Shown in pieces: positions 8,285-16,436 of a stretch of 64,000 bases of DNA. Source of the DNA: an uncultured Verrucomicrobiota bacterium (GTDB lineage: Bacteria > Verrucomicrobiota > Verrucomicrobiia > Limisphaerales > UBA9464); contig CAIXUG010000083.1 of assembly GCA_903922605.1 (NCBI GenBank), positions 1-64,000 on the forward strand. Direction: 5' to 3'. The position numbers were made by a program, and so were the translations under genes. Position 1 is the first letter of the stretch. Each line of letters starts with the position of its first letter. The notes beneath the pieces were generated by a model. The model was not told the origin of the DNA. It made no database searches and saw nothing but the letters and a program-made list of their open reading frames with translations.

Positions 8285-8350
8285 TACCAGTTCCCTGAAA
8301 GGAACAGTTGCTTGGTAAGGAACGACGAGCCGGCCAGTCGCCGAGCGCGT

Positions 8351-8472
8351 TAGTAGGTCGGGCCGCTGGCCCGACACTGTAGGACGGGCTGCCAGCCCGT
8401 CGGATGCTGCGCTGGCTTCTCAGCGGGCTGGCAGCCCGCCGTACTTGCCGGGCTGGCAGCCCGGCCTACTAC
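8351..8472. repeat. intergenic palindromic repeat (GGGCTGGCAGCCCG type)
   Basis: The gap between the phosphoesterase and the anti-sigma gene holds four related short palindromes in a row. Each has a GC-rich core like GGGCTGGCAGCCCG, and the outer edges read GTAGGTCGGGCC and GGCCTACTAC, so the whole unit is itself an imperfect inverted repeat of about 120 bp. No ORF or transposase is inside. It resembles REP/BIME-like elements common in verrucomicrobial intergenic DNA. Confidence 0.7.
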
Positions 8473-8527
8473 TGGATGGCGTGCCATACCCACCCAAATC
8501 AACGGTTATCATCAGGAAATGGTCTGA

Positions 8528-9130
8528 TCAGCCGCGCGCGGCGGCAAGGACTTCCTGCCGGGCCGGCTCGATGACGAGGGCGACACAGCCGTTGGGAGAA
8601 TACATCGCGTGATGATGGGTGCCGGGCTCGGCGTGGATGGAATCACCCGGCCCCAGCGTGCGCCCTTCGGTGACGAGATCGCCCGAAAGCATATATAGAT
8701 CCTCCGCCCCCTCATGGTCGTGCTCGGGAAACGATGTGCCGGGAGCCAGCTCCACGAGGACCGTCCAGTAGCCCTTTTCATGACAGATGGACAGCGGCTT
8801 GACCCGGAGCCCGGGAATCGGCGTCGGCTGCCATTCGCCCTCGTCGCGCCCGTGAAAGGTGAAGCCGGCCGGCGCATCGGCTGCGCCGGCGGGCCGTACT
8901 TGCGGCGTGTGGGCGATCTGTTCGAGCACGCGGGCACGCACTTCGGGCGATGGAGCGGGACCCGTGGGCAAGGAAACAGCGAGGGCGGTGGCGGCGTCAT
9001 GGAGGGAAGCCAGCTCGTCGCGCACGTCAGGATCGTGGGCCGCCAGGGCCTCGGCCCGGGCCAGTTCCGCGCGGTCGAGCGCACCGGCGGCATGGGCCGC
9101 GGCGAGTTCCTGCAGATCGGTGCACTTCAT
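8528..9130 (-). CDS. cupin-containing anti-sigma factor (ChrR/RskA-like)
   Basis: A 200-residue protein with an N-terminal helical anti-sigma region (about 1-75, CTDLQELAAAHAAGALD) and a C-terminal cupin (about 95-195). The cupin has a textbook motif 1, G-x5-HxH-x3-E-x6-G within GTSFPEHDHEGAEDLYMLSG, and a PGTHHHA second motif, so metal binding is likely. The layout is that of ChrR. However, the N-terminus lacks the HxxxCxxC zinc site of ChrR/ZAS proteins and looks more like RskA. It overlaps the upstream sigma gene by 4 bp (ATGA), so the two are co-translated. Confidence 0.82.
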   Translation of the reverse strand: MKCTDLQELAAAHAAGALDRAELARAEALAAHDPDVRDELASLHDAATALAVSLPTGPAPSPEVRARVLEQIAHTPQVRPAGAADAPAGFTFHGRDEGEWQPTPIPGLRVKPLSICHEKGYWTVLVELAPGTSFPEHDHEGAEDLYMLSGDLVTEGRTLGPGDSIHAEPGTHHHAMYSPNGCVALVIEPARQEVLAAARG

Positions 9131-9696
9131 AAATGTCCTTCCAAGGCGTCCCGCAGGGCCAGCATGCCCCGCCGGATTCGGGCTTTTACCGTTCCCAGGG
9201 GAACGCCCAGTTGTTCGGAAATCTCCAGCTGTGTCAGCCCGCCAAAGAAGGCCAGCTCAATGGCCCGGCGCTGCTCGACGGGCAGCACTTCGAGGGCGGT
9301 GCGCAGAAACGCGGCGGTCTCGCTGGTCATGGCCGCCTGCGGCGCTTCCGGCTCGGTGTCGGCGCCGAAACCTGCCTCGGTCGCCGCCGCGTCATGGACG
9401 ACCGCCTTGCGCTGCCTCGATCGCAGCCGGTCGATGGCCTTGTTGCGCGTCAGTGTGATGGCCCAGCTGAGGGGCTTGCCAAACATCGGGTCGTAAACGG
9501 GGGCGCGTTCCCAGAGCAGCACCGCCGCCTCGGCCAACGCGTCCTCGGCATCCTGCAGGTTGCCCAGCACACGCAGGGCGACGTTGAAAAGCAGCTGCGA
9601 GTGACGGTCGAAAAATTCCGCGAAGGCGGTCGCGTCACCCTGACGGACCTGTTCGAACAGCGCGGAATCGATCGCGGCGGAATCAGACGCATCCAT
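9127..9696 (-). CDS. ECF-family RNA polymerase sigma factor
   Basis: A 189-residue sigma factor of the SigK/RpoE type. Region 2 covers about residues 15-85, with the FDRHSQLLFNVALRVLG core, DAEDALAEA and the SWAITLTRNKAIDRLRSRQR -10-recognition helix. Region 4 covers about 125-185, with LPVEQRRAIELAFFGGLTQ and a helix-turn-helix reading EISEQLGVPLGTVKARI. A longer ORF to 9786 adds 30 residues unlike the family, so ATG 9696 is preferred. It is coupled to the cupin anti-sigma gene and divergent from DUF4331, which is a likely target. Confidence 0.88.
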   Translation of the reverse strand: MDASDSAAIDSALFEQVRQGDATAFAEFFDRHSQLLFNVALRVLGNLQDAEDALAEAAVLLWERAPVYDPMFGKPLSWAITLTRNKAIDRLRSRQRKAVVHDAAATEAGFGADTEPEAPQAAMTSETAAFLRTALEVLPVEQRRAIELAFFGGLTQLEISEQLGVPLGTVKARIRRGMLALRDALEGHL

Positions 9697-10036
9697 GGCA
9701 GATGGGAGCAGGACCAGCGCCGGCGCGGTCGGCGGCGGATCGTCGCAGAACACCTGCATCCATCCAGGAAAGGCGAAAGCTTCCATCCAAGGAAGAACGC
9801 CCGGCGTTGGAGTTCAGATGCATGATGTTCAGCAAAACTTGGGTGAACGATGGCAAATCCATTGTCGCGCATCCAACCGGATTTTTTCAATGCATCCAAA
9901 GGTCTGCGGCCGGCGTTAAAAAGGTCGACATGCCCATACGCCCATCAGATGGGTTCCCTGCATGGGGAGTTCACCCTATATCAAGGGCTTGGGCCATCGC
10001 CAATATGCGTGTCCAGTAAACATTACCATCCCCCCT
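9697..10036. promoter_or_regulatory. divergent intergenic region between the ECF operon and DUF4331
   Basis: A 340-bp non-coding gap that must hold the promoters for both the sigma/anti-sigma pair and the DUF4331 gene. GCATCCA occurs three times on the plus strand (9756-9762, 9869-9875, 9892-9898), and a short palindrome CTTCC-ATCCAA-GGAAG lies at about 9780-9795. No clear housekeeping -35/-10 pair was recognised, which would fit ECF-dependent promoters. These are candidate elements only. Confidence 0.35.
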
Positions 10037-11680
10037 ATGAATAAGCGGTACGCTACCTATCCGCCCGCCATCCTGGCCGGAGCCTTCCTCGCCGTCAGCG
10101 CGCTCGCCTCCAGCCATCGCGAGGCGCCGCTCATCACCAGCACGCCCAAGCTCGATGGTGCCGACTTCTATGCCTTCAACAGCTATGAGCCGGGGCGTGC
10201 CGGCTATGTCACGTTTGTCGCCGACTATCTGCCACTTCAGGACGCCTACGGCGGACCGAACTACTTCCAGCTGGACCCAAACGCGCTCTATGAGATCCAC
10301 GTGGACAACACCGGAGACGGGATCGAAGACCTGACCTTCCAGTTCCGCTTCGGCAGCGTCTCCAAGGACATTTCACTCGTCATCGGTTCGGGCGACAGCA
10401 AGCAGACCAACGCCATCCCGCTGCTGGCCGCCGGTCCGGTCACAGCGGGCAACACCGGCGCCCTCAACGTGGAGCAGAGCTACTCCCTCACGATCGTCAA
10501 GGGACCGCGCCGCACCGGCCCAGCGATACCCGTGGTGAATCCGAAGGACGGATCGACCAAGTTCATCAAGCCGCAGGACAACGTGGGCAACAAGACGTTC
10601 CCCGATTACGACGCCTACGCGGACATCTATCTCTATGAATTTGCCCTGCCCGGCACTGACAAGAAGGGCAAGGTCTTCGTCGGCCAGCGCAAGGATCCCT
10701 TCGTGGTGAACCTGGGTGAGACCTTCGACTTGGTGAACCTGAACCCGCTGGGGCCCGTGGACGGCGCGAAGGATACCCTCGCGGACAAAAACATCACCGC
10801 GCTGTGCCTTGAGGTGCCGACCGAGTTCCTGCTGGCCGGTGGCAGCGGCCCGGTCTTCGGCACCTGGACCACGGCGAGCACCGTGGTCAAAGGAACAGCC
10901 GGTGCTCCCGATCAGATCACGCAGGCTTCACGGCTCGGCATGCCCCTTGTGAACGAGCTTGTCATCGGCCTCAAGGACAAGGACGCCTTTAACGCGTCCG
11001 AACCCAAGAACGACGCCCAGTTTGCCGCCTATGTCACGCACCCGACACTGCCGGCGCTGCTGGAGCTGCTCTTCAATGTGCCCGCCCCGACCGCCTTCCC
11101 GCGCAATGACCTCATCGCCACGTTTGTCACGGGCATCGATGGGCTGAACAAGTTCGGCTTCGGTGAAATGCAGCGGCTCAACACCGCCGTGCCGGCCACC
11201 CCGCTCGCCCAGCAGAACAACCTTGGCGTCATCGCCGGCTTCGACAAGGGCGTGCTCACCGCGTCCAAGGCCGACCTCGCCGGCTATCCCAATGGTCGCC
11301 GTCCCGGTGATGACGTGGTGGACATCTCCCTGCGCGTCGTGATGGGCAAGCTGCTCACACCCGATGTGGCCCCGGTGGGCGATGCCCCGCTGACGGATGG
11401 TGCGAACGTGGATGCAAGCATGTTCCTGAACCGCTTCCCATATTTCACCTCCCCGCTGCCGGGTTCGCCGAACGATCCCACGATCACGTTCACGCCCCAG
11501 ACCGCGCCAGGTGCGGCCGGGCCGTTCAAGTCCGTGAAGGGCACCTTCGATCCCGCCACGAGCAAGCTGACAGTGCCCGCCGCCGGCGGGGCCGGATTCC
11601 TCCGCGTAAAATCCGACGCCAAGGTCGGCCTGGCCAGCCCTACGGCTGCCGATGGCACGATCAGCGCGACGGTGAAGTAA
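10037..11680 (+). CDS. secreted DUF4331 protein
   Basis: A 547-residue exported protein of unknown function. It has a signal peptide (about 1-24, ending ALAS). The DUF4331 core starts immediately with SSHREAPLITSTPKLDGADF and DFYAFNSYEPGR, and continues with PNALYEIHVDNTGDGIEDLTFQF and the C-terminal NRFPYFTSPLPGSPN block. The ATG at 10037 places the signal peptide correctly, whereas an upstream in-frame ATG at 9962 would add 25 polar residues. It is followed by a terminator, then TPR and HupE-like genes, and is divergent from an ECF sigma operon. This grouping suggests a regulated envelope or metal-related module. Confidence 0.85.
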   Translation: MNKRYATYPPAILAGAFLAVSALASSHREAPLITSTPKLDGADFYAFNSYEPGRAGYVTFVADYLPLQDAYGGPNYFQLDPNALYEIHVDNTGDGIEDLTFQFRFGSVSKDISLVIGSGDSKQTNAIPLLAAGPVTAGNTGALNVEQSYSLTIVKGPRRTGPAIPVVNPKDGSTKFIKPQDNVGNKTFPDYDAYADIYLYEFALPGTDKKGKVFVGQRKDPFVVNLGETFDLVNLNPLGPVDGAKDTLADKNITALCLEVPTEFLLAGGSGPVFGTWTTASTVVKGTAGAPDQITQASRLGMPLVNELVIGLKDKDAFNASEPKNDAQFAAYVTHPTLPALLELLFNVPAPTAFPRNDLIATFVTGIDGLNKFGFGEMQRLNTAVPATPLAQQNNLGVIAGFDKGVLTASKADLAGYPNGRRPGDDVVDISLRVVMGKLLTPDVAPVGDAPLTDGANVDASMFLNRFPYFTSPLPGSPNDPTITFTPQTAPGAAGPFKSVKGTFDPATSKLTVPAAGGAGFLRVKSDAKVGLASPTAADGTISATVK

Positions 11681-11712
11681 GGCAGATGATTGCGTCTCTT
11701 GGATGAGAGACC

Positions 11713-11765
11713 GCGGCGGGGTTTGCGGTTGGGAAAATGTGTGTGCGCGAACCCCGCCGCTTTTT
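11713..11765 (+). terminator. Rho-independent terminator after DUF4331
   Basis: A perfect 11-bp stem (GCGGCGGGGTT at 11713-11723 with AACCCCGCCGC at 11750-11760) is followed directly by TTTTT. The 26-nt loop is long, but the GC-rich stem and T-run fit an intrinsic terminator. It argues against the upstream start of the next ORF, which would span the hairpin. Confidence 0.72.
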
Positions 11766-11986
11766 GCTTCGGCAGCCTGTTAGAAGAATTTGCAAATCGT
11801 GTGAAACCAATTTTTGGCGCATGCCGTCTGCTGTTCTTGGCCGGCGCAAAATCTGCGTCACGAACTTACTCAACCAGCGAGTGGGCAGCCGTCCCCCACC
11901 GGTCGTGGGGGGCGGCGCCGGTCGGTCTTCCCTTTTCGTTTTCCTTTGATTTCCGGACGTCTGCGTTTTTTTTACGGCGCCTCGGC

Positions 11987-13153
11987 GTGGGTTTGCTCAC
12001 CTGTTTCTGGACTGCTTTTGGGTACGCCGCCGTCACGCCGACATTCGTTCCGACCGACGATGCGCAAATCGTGGCGCAACTTCGCCCTTCCGGGCTGAGC
12101 TCCAGCGAGCGCGAACTGCGCACGCTACGGGCCTCACTGGCGCAAAACCCGACGAATCTTCCGCTCGCGACCGACGTGGCGCGACGGCTGATCCAGCAGG
12201 CCCGGCGTGAATCGGACCCGCGCTATCTGGGGCAGGCGGAGGTGGCGCTGGGTCCGTGGTGGAATCAGGCTGTTCCGCCTGTCGAGGCGCTGGTGCTGAG
12301 GGCTACGATTCGCCAGAGCCTGCACGATTTCACTGCGGCCCTGACCGACCTGGATGCGGCGCTGGCAATCGACGGCCGAAATCTTCAAGCATGGCTGACC
12401 AAGTTCACGGTTCATACGGTCCGGGGAGAATATGAGTCCGCGCGTCGCGCCTGTGTGCCGCTGTTGCGGTTGGGGGACAACCTCACTGCCACGACGGCTG
12501 CGGCCACGCTGGCCAGCCTAACCGGGGATGCCAGTCGCAGTCTTCGCTTGCTGGAAACCGCCCTCGCCCGCGATGCCCAGGCCCCGGTGCCAACGCGGCT
12601 TTGGGCGCTCACCCAGCTGGCTGAGACTTTGGATCGGCTTGGTCGCGCGCCAGAGGCCGAGCGTCATTTCCAAGCCGCCCTTGCGCCGTCACCACACGAT
12701 CCCTATCTGCTCGGAGCCTATGCGGACTTTCTGCTGGATCAGCACCGTCCGGCCGAGGTTGCTGGCTTGCTGCGTGATTTTGCGCGCATGGATGGCCTGT
12801 TGCTGCGCTTGGCGGAAGCCCAGGCGGTTCTGCCGGCGGAAAGCTCAGCGCTGAAGTCCGAGGTGGCCGAGTTGACCGCCCGTTTTGCGAATGCGCGGGA
12901 CCGTGGCGACCGTGTTCACCTGCGCGAAGAGGCGCGGTTCAATCTGCGCCTACTAGGCCAGCCGGCCGCGGCACTGGCCCTCGCTCGGGAGAACTGGGGC
13001 ATCCAAAAGGAACCTGCCGATGCCCGCCTCCTGCTCGAAGCAGCACGGATGGCGAAGGATCGACCCACGGAAGACGCCGTGCTGGCCTGGGTCGCGACCA
13101 ACCGGCTTGAGGACATCCACCTGCAACCCCGCGCGCTGGCTTCCCTGCCATGA
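11987..13153 (+). CDS. exported TPR-repeat protein (start uncertain)
   Basis: The supported part is about 388 residues. A hydrophobic signal-like segment (GLLTCFWTAFGYAA) is followed by several tetratricopeptide repeats (about residues 50-330), for example DFTAALTDLDAALAIDGRNLQAW and LGRAPEAERHFQAALAPSPHDPYLLG. The frame stays open upstream to 11690, but that extension crosses a terminator and looks non-coding. No ATG exists near the signal sequence, and GTG 11987 is the best available start although it leaves out two arginines (FFLRRLG) that would make a good n-region. The gene overlaps the HupE-like gene by ATGA. TPR domains are protein-interaction scaffolds. Confidence 0.72.
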   Translation: MGLLTCFWTAFGYAAVTPTFVPTDDAQIVAQLRPSGLSSSERELRTLRASLAQNPTNLPLATDVARRLIQQARRESDPRYLGQAEVALGPWWNQAVPPVEALVLRATIRQSLHDFTAALTDLDAALAIDGRNLQAWLTKFTVHTVRGEYESARRACVPLLRLGDNLTATTAAATLASLTGDASRSLRLLETALARDAQAPVPTRLWALTQLAETLDRLGRAPEAERHFQAALAPSPHDPYLLGAYADFLLDQHRPAEVAGLLRDFARMDGLLLRLAEAQAVLPAESSALKSEVAELTARFANARDRGDRVHLREEARFNLRLLGQPAAALALARENWGIQKEPADARLLLEAARMAKDRPTEDAVLAWVATNRLEDIHLQPRALASLP

Positions 13154-14358
13154 CCTTCCTCCGACCGCTCCTGATTGGCTTGCTCTTTCTGGCGGCGCAT
13201 GCCGCGCGTGCCCACACGGCCAGCACCGCATGGCTCACGCTTTCCGTTTCCAACGCGACGGTTACCGGCCAATGGGAGATTTCCCTGCGCGATCTCGACG
13301 ACGCACTCGGTCTCGATGCCAACGACGACGGCCAGCTCACCTGGGGCGAACTTCGCGCGCGCCATGCCGACGTGGCTGCCTATGCCCTCAACCACCTCAC
13401 GTTGCGGGCTGACGGAGAACCCCTGACGGTACGGGTGCGGGAACACCGGCTGAGCGAGCGCGGCGGCGGGACTTGTGCCGTCTTGCGTTTCGAGGCTACG
13501 GCGACGGCTCCGGTTCGCGATCTGGCGCTCGACTACCGGCTCTTCTTCGACCGTGACCCGCTTCATCGTGGGCTCGTGAGTCAGACCGACGGCAGCGGTT
13601 CCCCGTCCTTGGGGAAAACGGCCGGGCCGGTGAACACCTCCGTGCTAAGTCCGGAACGTTCTTCGGTCACGTTTCATCTGGCGGAGCATAAGGCTGCCAG
13701 CTCTTTCACCCGTTTTGTGCGCGAAGGCATTCACCACATCTGGACCGGCTACGATCATCTGCTCTTCCTGCTCGCGCTGCTGCTGCCCGCCGTGCTGTGG
13801 CGGGATGCCACGGGCTGGCGACCGCAGGCTTCGTTTCGCCAGGCACTGGGACGGGTGTTGCAGGTGGTCACGGCGTTTACCGTGGCGCATTCGATCACGC
13901 TGGCCCTCGCCGCGTTTGACCTCGTGCGCCTGCCCTCCCGGCTCGTGGAAAGCACAATCGCCGCCAGCATCGCCGTTGCCGCCATTGGCAACCTATGGCG
14001 CGTAACCGACTGCGAAACCTCCGTCGGCACGGGCCAATCGCTGCTCGGCTGGCTGCTGGCGCGCCCCTGGGTGATGGCTTTCGCCTTTGGGCTGATTCAT
14101 GGTTTTGGCTTTGCCGGAGCCCTGAGCGAACTCGACCTGCACCGGGGATCGCTGGCGGTCCCCCTCGTGGGCTTTAATCTCGGGGTCGAAGCCGGCCAGC
14201 TTGCTTGTGTCGCGGTTTTTCTGCCGCTGGCTTTTGCACTGCGAGGTTCGCGCTTTTATCGCCTCGGCGCGCTGCCGTTTGCCTCGGTGGGAATTCTGCT
14301 GCTGGCTGGCGGCTGGTTCATCGAACGTGCCTGCGACGTCAAGTTCCTGCCGTTCTGA
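13150..14358 (+). CDS. HupE/UreJ-family membrane protein with EF-hand loop
   Basis: A 402-residue membrane protein. A signal peptide (1-21) precedes an extracytoplasmic domain (about 22-185) that includes a canonical EF-hand loop, DANDDGQLTWGE at residues 56-67. The HupE_UreJ_2 region (about 195-402) follows, with about seven membrane spans, the GIHHIWTGYDHLLFLLALLL motif and GLIHGFGFAGAL. Characterised HupE/UreJ proteins are nickel or cobalt permeases, while this longer branch is uncharacterised. It is coupled to the TPR gene and lies in the DUF4331 locus, so a metal-linked function is plausible. Confidence 0.85.
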   Translation: MTFLRPLLIGLLFLAAHAARAHTASTAWLTLSVSNATVTGQWEISLRDLDDALGLDANDDGQLTWGELRARHADVAAYALNHLTLRADGEPLTVRVREHRLSERGGGTCAVLRFEATATAPVRDLALDYRLFFDRDPLHRGLVSQTDGSGSPSLGKTAGPVNTSVLSPERSSVTFHLAEHKAASSFTRFVREGIHHIWTGYDHLLFLLALLLPAVLWRDATGWRPQASFRQALGRVLQVVTAFTVAHSITLALAAFDLVRLPSRLVESTIAASIAVAAIGNLWRVTDCETSVGTGQSLLGWLLARPWVMAFAFGLIHGFGFAGALSELDLHRGSLAVPLVGFNLGVEAGQLACVAVFLPLAFALRGSRFYRLGALPFASVGILLLAGGWFIERACDVKFLPF

Positions 14359-14496
14359 ATTCTGGGCCGGGGCAGTGATCTGTTTGGATAGCAGCCGCTT
14401 TCCTGGTGCTCCTTGTTTGGTGGTGCAAACACCGTTGGGCAGGCCATGGTGGCGACCGGGAACGCGATTGATGCTTTCTCCGCTGACGAACCGTCT

Positions 14497-14715
14497 ATGA
14501 AACGCGCGCCAATTCTCGGGCTGGCAGCCGTGGTGATGCTTGTTTTCACTTCCGGCTGCTCCACCACGAAGTCGGCTCCGGCCTGGATGGGTGATATCGA
14601 CTCAAGCTCCAGACCGGGATTAAAGCCTCAGAATGATGTTCCAAAATCTCCGCCCAAGGAGAATTGGAATCCAGTCACTTTCCTCGCCTATATGCTTTCC
14701 CCCCTCATCAGGTAA
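14497..14715 (+). CDS. small lipoprotein
   Basis: A 72-residue protein. It has a short basic start (MKRAP), a hydrophobic core and a lipobox FTSGC, giving a mature lipoprotein of about 50 residues that ends in a hydrophobic tail (VTFLAYMLSPLIR). The in-frame ATG at 14413 adds 28 residues with no signal character, so ATG 14497 is preferred. Function is unknown. Confidence 0.6.
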   Translation: MKRAPILGLAAVVMLVFTSGCSTTKSAPAWMGDIDSSSRPGLKPQNDVPKSPPKENWNPVTFLAYMLSPLIR

Positions 14716-14863
14716 GGGCGGACTCTTCATCGCTCCTGGGCACCACCTGCCGCCGTTCACAGGGGTCCTGTTCGCGCTGATTTGGCAGGCAGACCAACCC
14801 TATGTCGCCCCAGCTCGAAGATCGACAATCCCGTCCCCGGGCCAACACTCGAAAGGTTCCGAC

Positions 14864-16156
14864 ATGAACCCCGACCAATCCTCAGAAAGCGTCTCCGCAT
14901 CTGCGGCACCTCCGACGGGGCCGCGTCGCATCGTCTCTCTGGATGCCGTGCGGGGATTGGTGATGTTCACGATGATTTTTGTGAACGATCTCGCCGGGGC
15001 GCCGCATGAGATCGTGCCTTGGTGGATGCGCCATTTTAAGGGTGACGGCAACGGGATGACCTTCGTGGATCTCGTTTTCCCCGGGTTTCTTTTCATCATT
15101 GGGATGTCCGTTCCGCTCGCGTTGGGCGGGCGAATCGCGCGGGGCGAACCCGTCTGGAAAACCCTCGGTCATATTCTCGGTCGGACGCTGGCGCTGCTGC
15201 TCATCGGCATCCTCATGGTCAATGAGACCCCCAACACCGCCAAGCTGGGCTGGCCTGGCGACCTGTGGTGTACATTGATGTATCTCTCCGCAATCCTGGC
15301 TTTCTGTTCATGGTCAGGAGTGCGTGACCAGGCATCGTCCCAGCCACCCAAACCGGCGCTGAAACTCCTGAACGTTCTCGCCCGAACGATTGGCTTTGCT
15401 GCGCTCGCGTTTCTGGCCTTTGCGTTCCGGGGTGAGGATGGCCACCGGATCATCTCGCTCTCCCCGTTTTCCATTCACACGGAATGGTATGGGATTCTCG
15501 GTCTGAATGGCTGGGCCTATCTCGTCGCCGCGTCGGTGTTCCTGACGTTCGGCACCCGCCGGACGGCGCTGCTGGCGAGTGTGGTTCTCCTCATGTGCCT
15601 TTACCCGGCGGAGCGACACGGGGAGTTTGATCATTTCTGGCTGAATCGCATTGTCGGCATCGGTGGAACACTCGGATCACAGGGCGCCATCGCGGTCGCC
15701 GGCCTGTTGCTGGCCTCGATTCTGGTGACGCCGGAGACGGCCAGTCCCGCGGCGCGGATCCGGTTCACGGTCCTCTTCATCGCGGGCTTTGCGGTGGCGG
15801 CCCTGCTGACGTACGGGCTCTACGGCATCAACAAAAACTCGGCCACACCGTCCTGGTGTCTCTGGGCCTGCGCCATCACCGCGACGCTCTGGCTCGGTTT
15901 TTATCTCGTGGGCGATGTCGCCCGCCGGAGCAGCCTGATCCGTCCCTTTTCGATCGCCGGGCAGAACGTGTTGCTGGCCTATCTTCTCTCCGAGTGCCTG
16001 CCGTCCACCCTAACCGTGTTGCATCTGGATGGCTGGTACGACCGGCTTGGCTCGCCGGATCTGGCCCATGCGATTGGCCGCTCCATCGGCTGCAGTGTCG
16101 TGATCCTGAGCGTCACCAGCCTGCTGAACCGCCTCGGTTTCCGGCTCCGGCTTTAG
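14864..16156 (+). CDS. DUF5009/HGSNAT-like membrane acyltransferase
   Basis: A 430-residue polytopic membrane protein with 10-12 hydrophobic spans. The N-terminal signature RRIVSLDAVRGLVMFTMIFVN, followed by PWWMRHFKGDGNGMTFVDLVFPGFLFIIGMS, is typical of DUF5009 and heparan-alpha-glucosaminide N-acetyltransferase-like proteins, which transfer acetyl groups across membranes to sugars. The start at ATG 14864 puts the signature about 22 residues in. The upstream open frame to 14633 overlaps the lipoprotein gene and is rejected. The acceptor substrate is unknown. Confidence 0.85.
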   Translation: MNPDQSSESVSASAAPPTGPRRIVSLDAVRGLVMFTMIFVNDLAGAPHEIVPWWMRHFKGDGNGMTFVDLVFPGFLFIIGMSVPLALGGRIARGEPVWKTLGHILGRTLALLLIGILMVNETPNTAKLGWPGDLWCTLMYLSAILAFCSWSGVRDQASSQPPKPALKLLNVLARTIGFAALAFLAFAFRGEDGHRIISLSPFSIHTEWYGILGLNGWAYLVAASVFLTFGTRRTALLASVVLLMCLYPAERHGEFDHFWLNRIVGIGGTLGSQGAIAVAGLLLASILVTPETASPAARIRFTVLFIAGFAVAALLTYGLYGINKNSATPSWCLWACAITATLWLGFYLVGDVARRSSLIRPFSIAGQNVLLAYLLSECLPSTLTVLHLDGWYDRLGSPDLAHAIGRSIGCSVVILSVTSLLNRLGFRLRL

Positions 16157-16185
16157 GGCGGTTTCAGAAATGATGGAGCTGATAA

Positions 16186-16211
16186 AAGGGGCTTCTTGGA
16201 GAAGCCATTTT
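16186..16211 (+). terminator. probable terminator after the DUF5009 gene
   Basis: GGCTTCT / AGAAGCC form a 7-bp stem with a 3-nt loop at 16190-16206. It is preceded by AAAAG and followed by ATTTTG, and begins about 30 bp after the stop codon. The T-run is short, so confidence is moderate. Confidence 0.5.
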
Positions 16212-16243
16212 GCGAGCTGGATGCGCAGAGGCAGAGGCGAGCC

Positions 16244-16405
16244 TCCTTCCCCCTAACCCTCTCCCTTGGGGCGAGGGGACAGCCGGGCGGCTTCACCGGT
16301 GGTCGGAAGGCGATTCCGGCCATTCCCGCATCGGTCGTCCGCCAAAAGGCGGGCGATGGTTCTCCCTCTCCCCAAGGGAGAGGGCCGGGGTGAGGGGGAA
16401 GGGAG
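16244..16405. repeat. intergenic inverted repeat (CCCTCTCCC type)
   Basis: The left arm near 16244-16275 (CCTTCCCCCTAACCCTCTCC) and the right arm near 16371-16405 (GGGAGAGGGCCGGGGTGAGG and following) are imperfect reverse complements around a variable centre. Each arm also carries a nested CTCCCTTGGGGCGAG or CTCCCCAAGGGAGAG hairpin. The element fills most of the gap between two convergent genes. This type of non-coding palindrome is widespread in several GC-rich phyla. Confidence 0.6.
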
Positions 16406-16436
16406 CGAACGAGTCGCCGAGCCGACTGGAACACGG

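Noticed and set aside
11690-11986. N-terminal extension of the TPR protein
   Set aside because: It crosses a strong terminator hairpin and encodes no protein-like sequence.
14633-14863. Upstream extension of the DUF5009 protein
   Set aside because: It overlaps the small lipoprotein gene and has no conserved sequence; ATG 14864 fits the family.
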